A stretch of 64,000 bases of DNA from Phymatolithon calcareum (GCA_977006965.1 CDRMUB010000006.1:1-64000), one strand, 5' to 3'; shown: positions 9,301-21,249, counted from the first letter of the stretch. The notes: generated from the letters alone by a model not told the origin. Program-made: numbers and translations.

Positions 9301-10518
9301 GGGCCGATTCTGTACGAGGCTGGAGTAACCATGTGGGTATCGCCGCTGCGAGCGCTTCTGTACGAGACGAAGGACCGTCTTCTGCGCGCTGGTATCTGTG
9401 TGCAACGCCTAGGTCAGTATACTGAGTACAGAAGCGGGGTGGGGAGAGTTCTTCTTCTCGCACCGGAGGAGATCGGTCGTCCTGAGCTGCATGGTATTAC
9501 CAACCGATTGAGAAGTCAAGGAAATCTTAATCGCATTGTGATCGACGAAGCACACATTCCGCTTTTTGCGCACACCTACCGCACGAGCATGGTAAGAATG
9601 CAGAGCATGGCCGACCTCAGCATTGACTGTCAACGGGTGTTGCTGACTGCAACAGCACCGCAAGCAATGCTGGAGCGCATTGCACCGATATGCGGAGTAG
9701 ATGTGGACGGACTTGAGGTGATTCGTGGAGACCCGTGCCGGCCCAACCTTTGTTTAAATGTCGTACGGCTTGCAGACAGCAGTATGGGAACTCTGAAGAG
9801 ACGTGTTGTCGTCGAAATCCGGCTGGCAGTAGCTAGGTGTCGATCGGGCAGTGGAGAAGGAGCGCGGGGGCTTGTTGTATGCCTAACTATCGCGGATGTT
9901 GAGCTGTTTGTGAAAGAAGTACAAGAGGCGTCCATCCGTGGCGTTTCTGTGTTGAATTATCACAGCAAATTGAGTGACAGGGAAAGGCAAAGGACGAGCA
10001 TGCTGTGGGAGAAGGCGAAGAAGGATGTGTTAACCGTTATGATCGCAACTGATGGGTTCTGCACCGGGACAGATGCACCGAATGTTCGGTCTGTGATTGT
10101 GGCCGGTGGTGCGCGCTCGCTTGTTGAGTTTTGGCAAGGATGCGGAAGGGGTGGACGGGACGGGAAGAAAGCGAATGTAACTGTACTCTACCACTGTGGT
10201 CACTTGTCTCGGGCACGTGGAGGAGATGTGCCTGCTGTGATCGAAGGTGTCGGAAGTTTCAATGAGTGGGCTGAAAATGACAAAGAATGCCGACGCCTTC
10301 GAATGGAACGGTTCCTAGGTATATTCTTTCGTGACTTCTGGGTCCAAATGTGCCACTTACTCAAACAATCGACAAAATCCTATTTTGACCATTTAAAACT
10401 GTTACTTCTGGGTCCGCGTTTTTGGCCTCTACAGGGCACCCCCTCCAAATGGCCTCTGTGCGCGGACCCAGAAGTAACAACCTGCGAAAACAGGCTGGAA
10501 ACGCGGACCCAGAAGTAA
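6331..10518 (+). CDS. Zinc-finger / tyrosine-recombinase-like / RecQ-type helicase fusion, 3' end replaced by satellite
   Basis: 1395 residues from the first in-frame ATG; an upstream in-frame GTG at 6307 is disregarded. N-terminus: two zinc fingers (C25, C30, H44, H50; C105, C108, H121, H126), the second preceded by LPPIDGLVV, as in OrsD/DUF3505 proteins. Middle (about 540-810): GPGRGTEI with R613, K644/K647, SFSQFRQW with R746, then GHTLRTATLFYA with H793 and Y802. This is the order of tyrosine recombinase catalytic residues, and the nine-residue H-Y step equals that in XerD and Cre (W-Y). C-terminus: RecQ-like helicase with ATGCGKT (980-986), DEAH (1072-1075), LTATAP (1105-1110) and QGCGRGGRDG (1269-1278). 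The native frame ends at about residue 1327, just after NDKECRRLRM, where RecQ-like proteins go on to a Zn-binding segment. The last ~68 residues are encoded by satellite S. Known relatives of the helicase part include telomere-linked helicases of fungi. Recombinase activity is inferred. Confidence 0.8.
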   Translation: MLDEDVTLLSTHDIRTCPETASFICAKEECRVEVPAIRKAFVQHLRRNGHFAGHGEAVGLWRAAVRCAESFPKNHSLREKYRFGGARHGRLPPIDGLVVVQGKCCPKCDILFEGDSTLRRHSTMVHKTSISRKTVRFLRTLLCQSLSRENSSKKLFLIEDVEASNDRSRDGDPDISAAVARYDPAEVSPTYIRAASDREKSGFVSLAKCQERLDSVGLSLGDAWRLIRLGEAGRESALASSQTVKQLFVDARELFRGVDSFRSTLVDISPGGTLEKKKPFQFLNDDQRGDRSLDRYVRSARMLVVMALRVHRDRQKYAGISMSPALVGALNDLSSDNGTDEETVCMKVHRVLCRIFFERSSVSGGSVRLFSFAVAACMCVGGETMDRLHFKQGRQVAPEVTGILYAASCCALLEMRKYSDEERRVEVETEMQSAMCTGAKVGLSVFVDMRSICTSVRAEETPENMFDKCGVHSRCGFMGGIEVSADDVNDEHSEDNVDGGNRIVPSVGRTVRSVHKDLRKAIFVDLLKEKMLPPRFREECSSILDEESNMVPGYWALADVRNSEFVRRCNRWIREEMLPCLPAAELDAWTKAARNLVPLFLTALHLGAGGPGRGTEIGSMGLRNTPSCKRAIFFVGQEVMIKPKFNKSRSVRQCRNFFISRHLDEETSFLFKAFLLLVHPVMVQYAEMKEQSVEVPAGAEGEAILRERWLLRDSVCLGVVKPERVAERIGTVFAKYKFPLSFSQFRQWQRGFVKMKGRESYLAKCLALEGTEGEDICDDNDGVDPAAVLQAGHTLRTATLFYAQSSRLGDDSLEPDEEVVEMFRLASYEWQTDIGLRTKTASRSGDGERSSPGTGGKDMTEQQLAVLADVVADRVFKKLESVTQSRGCVSGFNYDPESVDNVCRRLFSEEATGNAILSVDAAPSDVSPRRSSGSCGNGFDATNALRKVTRNASVEFRSAEQKFAMEAVAGRRSDVAVILATGCGKTAVVMGPILYEAGVTMWVSPLRALLYETKDRLLRAGICVQRLGQYTEYRSGVGRVLLLAPEEIGRPELHGITNRLRSQGNLNRIVIDEAHIPLFAHTYRTSMVRMQSMADLSIDCQRVLLTATAPQAMLERIAPICGVDVDGLEVIRGDPCRPNLCLNVVRLADSSMGTLKRRVVVEIRLAVARCRSGSGEGARGLVVCLTIADVELFVKEVQEASIRGVSVLNYHSKLSDRERQRTSMLWEKAKKDVLTVMIATDGFCTGTDAPNVRSVIVAGGARSLVEFWQGCGRGGRDGKKANVTVLYHCGHLSRARGGDVPAVIEGVGSFNEWAENDKECRRLRMERFLGIFFRDFWVQMCHLLKQSTKSYFDHLKLLLLGPRFWPLQGTPSKWPLCADPEVTTCENRLETRTQK

Positions 10519-10519
10519 C
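10331..10519 (+). repeat. Dyad segment of an S unit: GTTACTTCTGGGTCCGCG forward, forward, reverse, reverse
   Basis: Forward words at 10331 (GTGACTTCTGGGTCC, a shorter variant) and 10401, reverse words at 10461 and 10502. They can pair over 15-18 bp, making a strong foldback. The same segment is repeated near the head of every S unit (29 times in the window). It is built like the GGCTCAACAGG modules but has a different word. In this first unit it also encodes the false tail and stop codon of the recombinase-helicase ORF. Confidence 0.85.
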
Positions 10520-10616
10520 AAACCTCCTCAGCGTCTTCCACTGGCAACCAAACGCCATAACCACTGTCCCATCATCTTTACCATCCTACTCCACATGTTT
10601 TCCGGTCATCATCGTC

Positions 10617-11336
10617 ATGTTTGTGTCCCGCGTCCTCCCTCCCGAGAGGGAGACTACCTTGACCAAAATTTCAAACGCTCTCAAATCGACTCAGACCAGT
10701 CCACATACTCTCCCAACACTTTCCCCAACATCAAGAACGTCTTTTGAACTCATCTCCGTCATGTCGGTGTCCCGCGTCTTCTTCGCCAGCGAGGTGACTA
10801 CCTTGACCAAAATTTCAAACGCTCTCAAATCGACTCAGACCAGTCCACATACTCTCCCAACACCTTCCCCAACCTCTAAAACATGTTACAACGTCATCCC
10901 CGTCATGTCGGTGTCCCGCGTCTTCTTCGCCAGCGAGGTGACTACCTTGACCAAAATTTCAAACGCTCTCAAATCGACTCAGACCAGTCCACATACTCTC
11001 CCAACACCTTCCCCAACATCAAGAACGTCTTTTGGACTCATCTCCGTCATGTCGGTGTCCCGCGTCTTCTTCGCCAGCGAGGTGACTACCTTGACCAAAA
11101 TTTCAAACGCTCTCAAATCGACTCAGACCAGTCCACATACTCTCCCAACACCTTCCCCAACCTCTAAAACATGTTACAACGTCATCCCCGTCATGTCGGT
11201 GTCCCGCGTCTTCTTCGCCAGCGAGGTGACTACCTTGACCAAAATTTCAAACTCTCTCAAATCGACTCAGACCAGTCCACATACTCTCTCAACACCTTCT
11301 CCACCCTTAACAACCTGTTCAGAGCTTATCTTCGCC
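10617..11336 (+). repeat. 144-bp subrepeat array (example, unit 1)
   Basis: Five copies begin with ATG at 10617, 10761, 10905, 11049 and 11193. The first is diverged (CCTCCCTCCCGAGAGGGAG replaces the usual TTCTTCGCCAGCGAG). Two main types alternate: one ending CCTCTAAAACATGTTACAACG, the other ACATCAAGAACGTC. Gain or loss of whole subrepeats explains the S-unit length classes. One frame reads a Ser/Thr/Pro-rich 48-residue repeat; another reads a more protein-like repeat (HVGVPRLLRQRGDYLDQNF) that hits a TAA in every first-type copy. Confidence 0.9.
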
Positions 11337-14300
11337 ATGTACATTTCGTCTGCCGTCTTTGTGCATGGATTGTGGAGTCATAGACGACCTTGACGACACT
11401 TTATTTGTTGTATACACCATGATCTCTTACTGCACGTCCCATTCTGAGTCCAGATTCGGGCTCAGCGTCGAATTTCACTTCGGAATAGTCCCACCGTATC
11501 CCTTTTTCACTCCCACTCCACCTCCACCTTCAAGTCCGTCAAACTCTTGTATATCCTAGGTATATTCTTTCGTGACTTCTGGGTCCAAATGTGCCACTTA
11601 CTCAAACAATCGACAAAATCCTATTTTGACCATTTAAAACTGTTACTTCTGGGTCCGCGTTTTTGGCCTCTACAGGGCACCCCCTCCAAATGGCCTCTGT
11701 GCGCGGACCCAGAAGTAACAACCTGCGAAAACAGGCTGGAAACGCGGACCCAGAAGTAACAAACCTCCTCAGCGTCTTCCACTGGCAACCAAACGCCATA
11801 ACCACTGTCCCATCATCTTTACCATCCTACTCCACATGTTTTCCGGTCATCATCGTCATGTTTGTGTCCCGCGTCCTCCCTCCCGAGAGGGAGACTACCT
11901 TGACCAAAATTTCAAACGCTCTCAAATCGACTCAGACCAGTCCACATACTCTCCCAACACCTTCCCCAACCTCTAAAACATGTTACAACGTCATCCCCGT
12001 CATGTCGGTGTCCCGCGTCTTCTTCGCCAGCGAGGTGACTACCTTGACCAAAATTTCAAACGCTCTCAAATCGACTCAGACCAGTCCACATACTCTCCCA
12101 ACACCTTCCCCAACATCAAGAACGTCTTTTGGACTCATCTCCGTCATGTCGGTGTCCCGCGTCTTCTTCGCCAGCGAGGTGACTACCTTGACCAAAATTT
12201 CAAACGCTCTCAAATCGACTCAGACCAGTCCACATACTCTCCCAACACCTTCCCCAACCTCTAAAACATGTTACAACGTCATCCCCGTCATGTCGGTGTC
12301 CCGCGTCTTCTTCGCCAGCGAGGTGACTACCTTGACCAAAATTTCAAACGCTCTCAAATCGACTCAGACCAGTCCACATACTCTCCCAACACCTTCCCCA
12401 ACATCAAGAACGTCTTTTGGACTCATCTCCGTCATGTCGGTGTCCCGCGTCTTCTTCGCCAGCGAGGTGACTACCTTGACCAAAATTTCAAACGCTCTCA
12501 AATCGACTCAGACCAGTCCACATACTCTCCCAACACCTTCCCCAACCTCTAAAACATGTTACAACGTCATCCCCGTCATGTCGGTGTCCCGCGTCTTCTT
12601 CGCCAGCGAGGTGACTACCTTGACCAAAATTTCAAACTCTCTCAAATCGACTCAGACCAGTCCACATACTCTCTCAACACCTTCTCCACCCTTAACAACC
12701 TGTTCAGAGCTTATCTTCGCCATGTACATTTCGTCTGCCGTCTTTGTGCATGGATTGTGGAGTCATAGACGACCTTGACGACACTTTATTTGTTGTATAC
12801 ACCATGATCTCTTACTGCACGTCCCATTCTGAGTCCAGATTCGGGCTCAGCGTCGAATTTCACTTCGGAATAGTCCCACCGTATCCCTTTTTCACTCCCA
12901 CTCCACCTCCACCTTCAAGTCCGTCAAACTCTTGTATATCCTAGGTATATTCTTTCGTGACTTCTGGGTCCAAATGTGCCACTTACTCAAACAATCGACA
13001 AAATCCTATTTTGACCATTTAAAACTGTTACTTCTGGGTCCGCGTTTTTGGCCTCTACAGGGCACCCCCTCCAAATGGCCTCTGTGCGCGGACCCAGAAG
13101 TAACAACCTGCGAAAACAGGCTGGAAACGCGGACCCAGAAGTAACAAACCTCCTCAGCGTCTTCCACTGGCAACCAAACGCCATAACCACTGTCCCATCA
13201 TCTTTACCATCCTACTCCACATGTTTTCCGGTCATCATCGTCATGTTTGTGTCCCGCGTCCTCCCTCCCGAGAGGGAGACTACCTTGACCAAAATTTCAA
13301 ACGCTCTCAAATCGACTCAGACCAGTCCACATACTCTCCCAACACCTTCCCCAACCTCTAAAACATGTTACAACGTCATCCCCGTCATGTCGGTGTCCCG
13401 CGTCTTCTTCGCCAGCGAGGTGACTACCTTGACCAAAATTTCAAACGCTCTCAAATCGACTCAGACCAGTCCACATACTCTCCCAACACCTTCCCCAACA
13501 TCAAGAACGTCTTTTGGACTCATCTCCGTCATGTCGGTGTCCCGCGTCTTCTTCGCCAGCGAGGTGACTACCTTGACCAAAATTTCAAACGCTCTCAAAT
13601 CGACTCAGACCAGTCCACATACTCTCCCAACACCTTCCCCAACCTCTAAAACATGTTACAACGTCATCCCCGTCATGTCGGTGTCCCGCGTCTTCTTCGC
13701 CAGCGAGGTGACTACCTTGACCAAAATTTCAAACGCTCTCAAATCGACTCAGACCAGTCCACATACTCTCCCAACACCTTCCCCAACATCAAGAACGTCT
13801 TTTGGACTCATCTCCGTCATGTCGGTGTCCCGCGTCTTCTTCGCCAGCGAGGTGACTACCTTGACCAAAATTTCAAACGCTCTCAAATCGACTCAGACCA
13901 GTCCACATACTCTCCCAACACCTTCCCCAACCTCTAAAACATGTTACAACGTCATCCCCGTCATGTCGGTGTCCCGCGTCTTCTTCGCCAGCGAGGTGAC
14001 TACCTTGACCAAAATTTCAAACTCTCTCAAATCGACTCAGACCAGTCCACATACTCTCTCAACACCTTCTCCACCCTTAACAACCTGTTCAGAGCTTATC
14101 TTCGCCATGTACATTTCGTCTGCCGTCTTTGTGCATGGATTGTGGAGTCATAGACGACCTTGACGACACTTTATTTGTTGTATACACCATGATCTCTTAC
14201 TGCACGTCCCATTCTGAGTCCAGATTCGGGCTCAGCGTCGAATTTCACTTCGGAATAGTCCCACCGTATCCCTTTTTCACTCCCACTCCACCTCCACCTT

Positions 14301-17300
14301 CAAGTCCGTCAAACTCTTGTATATCCTAGGTATATTCTTTCGTGACTTCTGGGTCCAAATGTGCCACTTACTCAAACAATCGACAAAATCCTATTTTGAC
14401 CATTTAAAACTGTTACTTCTGGGTCCGCGTTTTTGGCCTCTACAGGGCACCCCCTCCAAATGGCCTCTGTGCGCGGACCCAGAAGTAACAACCTGCGAAA
14501 ACAGGCTGGAAACGCGGACCCAGAAGTAACAAACCTCCTCAGCGTCTTCCACTGGCAACCAAACGCCATAACCACTGTCCCATCATCTTTACCATCCTAC
14601 TCCACATGTTTTCCGGTCATCATCGTCATGTTTGTGTCCCGCGTCCTCCCTCCCGAGAGGGAGACTACCTTGACCAAAATTTCAAACGCTCTCAAATCGA
14701 CTCAGACCAGTCCACATACTCTCCCAACACTTTCCCCAACATCAAGAACGTCTTTTGAACTCATCTCCGTCATGTCGGTGTCCCGCGTCTTCTTCGCCAG
14801 CGAGGTGACTACCTTGACCAAAATTTCAAACGCTCTCAAATCGACTCAGACCAGTCCACATACTCTCCCAACACCTTCCCCAACCTCTAAAACATGTTAC
14901 AACGTCATCCCCGTCATGTCGGTGTCCCGCGTCTTCTTCGCCAGCGAGGTGACTACCTTGACCAAAATTTCAAACGCTCTCAAATCGACTCAGACCAGTC
15001 CACATACTCTCCCAACACCTTCCCCAACATCAAGAACGTCTTTTGGACTCATCTCCGTCATGTCGGTGTCCCGCGTCTTCTTCGCCAGCGAGGTGACTAC
15101 CTTGACCAAAATTTCAAACGCTCTCAAATCGACTCAGACCAGTCCACATACTCTCCCAACACCTTCCCCAACCTCTAAAACATGTTACAACGTCATCCCC
15201 GTCATGTCGGTGTCCCGCGTCTTCTTCGCCAGCGAGGTGACTACCTTGACCAAAATTTCAAACTCTCTCAAATCGACTCAGACCAGTCAACATACTCTCT
15301 CAACACCTTCTCCACCCTTAACAACCTGTTCAGAGCTTATCTTCGCCATGTACATTTCGTCTGCCGTCTTTGTGCATGGATTGTGGAGTCATAGACGACC
15401 TTGACGACACTTTATTTGTTGTATACACCATGATCTCTTACTGCACGTCCCATTCTGAGTCCAGATTCGGGCTCAGCGTCGAATTTCACTTCGGAATAGT
15501 CCCACCGTATCCCTTTTTCACTCCCACTCCACCTCCACCTTCAAGTCCGTCAAACTCTTGTATATCCTAGGTATATTCTTTCGTGACTTCTGGGTCCAAA
15601 TGTGCCACTTACTCAAACAATCGACAAAATCCTATTTTGACCATTTAAAACTGTTACTTCTGGGTCCGCGTTTTTGGCCTCTACAGGGCACCCCCTCCAA
15701 ATGGCCTCTGTGCGCGGACCCAGAAGTAACAACCTGCGAAAACAGGCTGGAAACGCGGACCCAGAAGTAACAAACCTCCTCAGCGTCTTCCACTGGCAAC
15801 CAAACGCCATAACCACTGTCCCATCATCTTTACCATCCTACTCCACATGTTTTCCGGTCATCATCGTCATGTTTGTGTCCCGCGTCCTCCCTCCCGAGAG
15901 GGAGACTACCTTGACCAAAATTTCAAACGCTCTCAAATCGACTCAGACCAGTCCACATACTCTCCCAACACTTTCCCCAACATCAAGAACGTCTTTTGAA
16001 CTCATCTCCGTCATGTCGGTGTCCCGCGTCTTCTTCGCCAGCGAGGTGACTACCTTGACCAAAATTTCAAACGCTCTCAAATCGACTCAGACCAGTCCAC
16101 ATACTCTCCCAACACCTTCCCCAACCTCTAAAACATGTTACAACGTCATCCCCGTCATGTCGGTGTCCCGCGTCTTCTTCGCCAGCGAGGTGACTACCTT
16201 GACCAAAATTTCAAACGCTCTCAAATCGACTCAGACCAGTCCACATACTCTCCCAACACCTTCCCCAACATCAAGAACGTCTTTTGGACTCATCTCCGTC
16301 ATGTCGGTGTCCCGCGTCTTCTTCGCCAGCGAGGTGACTACCTTGACCAAAATTTCAAACGCTCTCAAATCGACTCAGACCAGTCCACATACTCTCCCAA
16401 CACCTTCCCCAACATCAAGAACGTCTTTTGGACTCATCTCCGTCATGTCGGTGTCCCGCGTCTTCTTCGCCAGCGAGGTGACTACCTTGACCAAAATTTC
16501 AAACGCTCTCAAATCGACTCAGACCAGTCCACATACTCTCCCAACACCTTCCCCAACCTCTAAAACATGTTACAACGTCATCCCCGTCATGTCGGTGTCC
16601 CGCGTCTTCTTCGCCAGCGAGGTGACTACCTTGACCAAAATTTCAAACTCTCTCAAATCGACTCAGACCAGTCCACATACTCTCTCAACACCTTCTCCAC
16701 CCTTAACAACCTGTTCAGAGCTTATCTTCGCCATGTACATTTCGTCTGCCGTCTTTGTGCATGGATTGTGGAGTCATAGACGACCTTGACGACACTTTAT
16801 TTGTTGTATACACCATGATCTCTTACTGCACGTCCCATTCTGAGTCCAGATTCGGGCTCAGCGTCGAATTTCACTTCGGAATAGTCCCACCGTATCCCTT
16901 TTTCACTCCCACTCCACCTCCACCTTCAAGTCCGTCAAACTCTTGTATATCCTAGGTATATTCTTTCGTGACTTCTGGGTCCAAATGTGCCACTTACTCA
17001 AACAATCGACAAAATCCTATTTTGACCATTTAAAACTGTTACTTCTGGGTCCGCGTTTTTGGCCTCTACAGGGCACCCCCTCCAAATGGCCTCTGTGCGC
17101 GGACCCAGAAGTAACAACCTGCGAAAACAGGCTGGAAACGCGGACCCAGAAGTAACAAACCTCCTCAGCGTCTTCCACTGGCAACCAAACGCCATAACCA
17201 CTGTCCCATCATCTTTACCATCCTACTCCACATGTTTTCCGGTCATCATCGTCATGTTTGTGTCCCGCGTCCTCCCTCCCGAGAGGGAGACTACCTTGAC

Positions 17301-20300
17301 CAAAATTTCAAACGCTCTCAAATCGACTCAGACCAGTCCACATACTCTCCCAACACCTTCCCCAACCTCTAAAACATGTTACAACGTCATCCCCGTCATG
17401 TCGGTGTCCCGCGTCTTCTTCGCCAGCGAGGTGACTACCTTGACCAAAATTTCAAACGCTCTCAAATCGACTCAGACCAGTCCACATACTCTCCCAACAC
17501 CTTCCCCAACATCAAGAACGTCTTTTGGACTCATCTCCGTCATGTCGGTGTCCCGCGTCTTCTTCGCCAGCGAGGTGACTACCTTGACCAAAATTTCAAA
17601 CGCTCTCAAATCGACTCAGACCAGTCCACATACTCTCCCAACACCTTCCCCAACCTCTAAAACATGTTACAACGTCATCCCCGTCATGTCGGTGTCCCGC
17701 GTCTTCTTCGCCAGCGAGGTGACTACCTTGACCAAAATTTCAAACGCTCTCAAATCGACTCAGACCAGTCCACATACTCTCCCAACACCTTCCCCAACAT
17801 CAAGAACGTCTTTTGGACTCATCTCCGTCATGTCGGTGTCCCGCGTCTTCTTCGCCAGCGAGGTGACTACCTTGACCAAAATTTCAAACGCTCTCAAATC
17901 GACTCAGACCAGTCCACATACTCTCCCAACACCTTCCCCAACCTCTAAAACATGTTACAACGTCATCCCCGTCATGTCGGTGTCCCGCGTCTTCTTCGCC
18001 AGCGAGGTGACTACCTTGACCAAAATTTCAAACTCTCTCAAATCGACTCAGACCAGTCCACATACTCTCTCAACACCTTCTCCACCCTTAACAACCTGTT
18101 CAGAGCTTATCTTCGCCATGTACATTTCGTCTGCCGTCTTTGTGCATGGATTGTGGAGTCATAGACGACCTTGACGACACTTTATTTGTTGTATACACCA
18201 TGATCTCTTACTGCACGTCCCATTCTGAGTCCAGATTCGGGCTCAGCGTCGAATTTCACTTCGGAATAGTCCCACCGTATCCCTTTTTCACTCCCACTCC
18301 ACCTCCACCTTCAAGTCCGTCAAACTCTTGTATATCCTAGGTATATTCTTTCGTGACTTCTGGGTCCAAATGTGCCACTTACTCAAACAATCGACAAAAT
18401 CCTATTTTGACCATTTAAAACTGTTACTTCTGGGTCCGCGTTTTTGGCCTCTACAGGGCACCCCCTCCAAATGGCCTCTGTGCGCGGACCCAGAAGTAAC
18501 AACCTGCGAAAACAGGCTGGAAACGCGGACCCAGAAGTAACAAACCTCCTCAGCGTCTTCCACTGGCAACCAAACGCCATAACCACTGTCCCATCATCTT
18601 TACCATCCTACTCCACATGTTTTCCGGTCATCATCGTCATGTTTGTGTCCCGCGTCCTCCCTCCCGAGAGGGAGACTACCTTGACCAAAATTTCAAACGC
18701 TCTCAAATCGACTCAGACCAGTCCACATACTCTCCCAACACTTTCCCCAACATCAAGAACGTCTTTTGAACTCATCTCCGTCATGTCGGTGTCCCGCGTC
18801 TTCTTCGCCAGCGAGGTGACTACCTTGACCAAAATTTCAAACGCTCTCAAATCGACTCAGACCAGTCCACATACTCTCCCAACACCTTCCCCAACCTCTA
18901 AAACATGTTACAACGTCATCCCCGTCATGTCGGTGTCCCGCGTCTTCTTCGCCAGCGAGGTGACTACCTTGACCAAAATTTCAAACGCTCTCAAATCGAC
19001 TCAGACCAGTCCACATACTCTCCCAACACCTTCCCCAACATCAAGAACGTCTTTTGGACTCATCTCCGTCATGTCGGTGTCCCGCGTCTTCTTCGCCAGC
19101 GAGGTGACTACCTTGACCAAAATTTCAAACGCTCTCAAATCGACTCAGACCAGTCCACATACTCTCCCAACACCTTCCCCAACCTCTAAAACATGTTACA
19201 ACGTCATCCCCGTCATGTCGGTGTCCCGCGTCTTCTTCGCCAGCGAGGTGACTACCTTGACCAAAATTTCAAACTCTCTCAAATCGACTCAGACCAGTCA
19301 ACATACTCTCTCAACACCTTCTCCACCCTTAACAACCTGTTCAGAGCTTATCTTCGCCATGTACATTTCGTCTGCCGTCTTTGTGCATGGATTGTGGAGT
19401 CATAGACGACCTTGACGACACTTTATTTGTTGTATACACCATGATCTCTTACTGCACGTCCCATTCTGAGTCCAGATTCGGGCTCAGCGTCGAATTTCAC
19501 TTCGGAATAGTCCCACCGTATCCCTTTTTCACTCCCACTCCACCTCCACCTTCAAGTCCGTCAAACTCTTGTATATCCTAGGTATATTCTTTCGTGACTT
19601 CTGGGTCCAAATGTGCCACTTACTCAAACAATCGACAAAATCCTATTTTGACCATTTAAAACTGTTACTTCTGGGTCCGCGTTTTTGGCCTCTACAGGGC
19701 ACCCCCTCCAAATGGCCTCTGTGCGCGGACCCAGAAGTAACAACCTGCGAAAACAGGCTGGAAACGCGGACCCAGAAGTAACAAACCTCCTCAGCGTCTT
19801 CCACTGGCAACCAAACGCCATAACCACTGTCCCATCATCTTTACCATCCTACTCCACATGTTTTCCGGTCATCATCGTCATGTTTGTGTCCCGCGTCCTC
19901 CCTCCCGAGAGGGAGACTACCTTGACCAAAATTTCAAACGCTCTCAAATCGACTCAGACCAGTCCACATACTCTCCCAACACTTTCCCCAACATCAAGAA
20001 CGTCTTTTGAACTCATCTCCGTCATGTCGGTGTCCCGCGTCTTCTTCGCCAGCGAGGTGACTACCTTGACCAAAATTTCAAACGCTCTCAAATCGACTCA
20101 GACCAGTCCACATACTCTCCCAACACCTTCCCCAACCTCTAAAACATGTTACAACGTCATCCCCGTCATGTCGGTGTCCCGCGTCTTCTTCGCCAGCGAG
20201 GTGACTACCTTGACCAAAATTTCAAACGCTCTCAAATCGACTCAGACCAGTCCACATACTCTCCCAACACCTTCCCCAACATCAAGAACGTCTTTTGGAC

Positions 20301-21249
20301 TCATCTCCGTCATGTCGGTGTCCCGCGTCTTCTTCGCCAGCGAGGTGACTACCTTGACCAAAATTTCAAACGCTCTCAAATCGACTCAGACCAGTCCACA
20401 TACTCTCCCAACACCTTCCCCAACATCAAGAACGTCTTTTGAACTCATCTCCGTCATGTCGGTGTCCCGCGTCTTCTTCGCCAGCGAGGTGACTACCTTG
20501 ACCAAAATTTCAAACGCTCTCAAATCGACTCAGACCAGTCCACATACTCTCCCAACACCTTCCCCAACCTCTAAAACATGTTACAACGTCATCCCCGTCA
20601 TGTCGGTGTCCCGCGTCTTCTTCGCCAGCGAGGTGACTACCTTGACCAAAATTTCAAACGCTCTCAAATCGACTCAGACCAGTCCACATACTCTCCCAAC
20701 ACCTTCCCCAACATCAAGAACGTCTTTTGGACTCATCTCCGTCATGTCGGTGTCCCGCGTCTTCTTCGCCAGCGAGGTGACTACCTTGACCAAAATTTCA
20801 AACGCTCTCAAATCGACTCAGACCAGTCCACATACTCTCCCAACACCTTCCCCAACCTCTAAAACATGTTACAACGTCATCCCCGTCATGTCGGTGTCCC
20901 GCGTCTTCTTCGCCAGCGAGGTGACTACCTTGACCAAAATTTCAAACTCTCTCAAATCGACTCAGACCAGTCCACATACTCTCTCAACACCTTCTCCACC
21001 CTTAACAACCTGTTGAGAGCTTATCTTCGCCATGTACATTTCGTCTGCCGTCTTTGTGCATGGATTGTGGAGTCATAGACGACCTTGACGACACTTTATT
21101 TGTTGTATACACCATGATCTCTTACTGCACGTCCCATTCTGAGTCCAGATTCGGGCTCAGCGTCGAATTTCACTTCGGAATAGTCCCACCGTATCCCTTT
21201 TTCACTCCCACTCCACCTCCACCTTCAAGTCCGTCAAACTCTTGTATAT

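Noticed and set aside
10314-10519. Satellite dyad as a rho-independent terminator or as transposon terminal repeats
   Set aside because: The context is eukaryotic, and the words are internal, twofold in each orientation and repeated in every unit, unlike simple terminal repeats.
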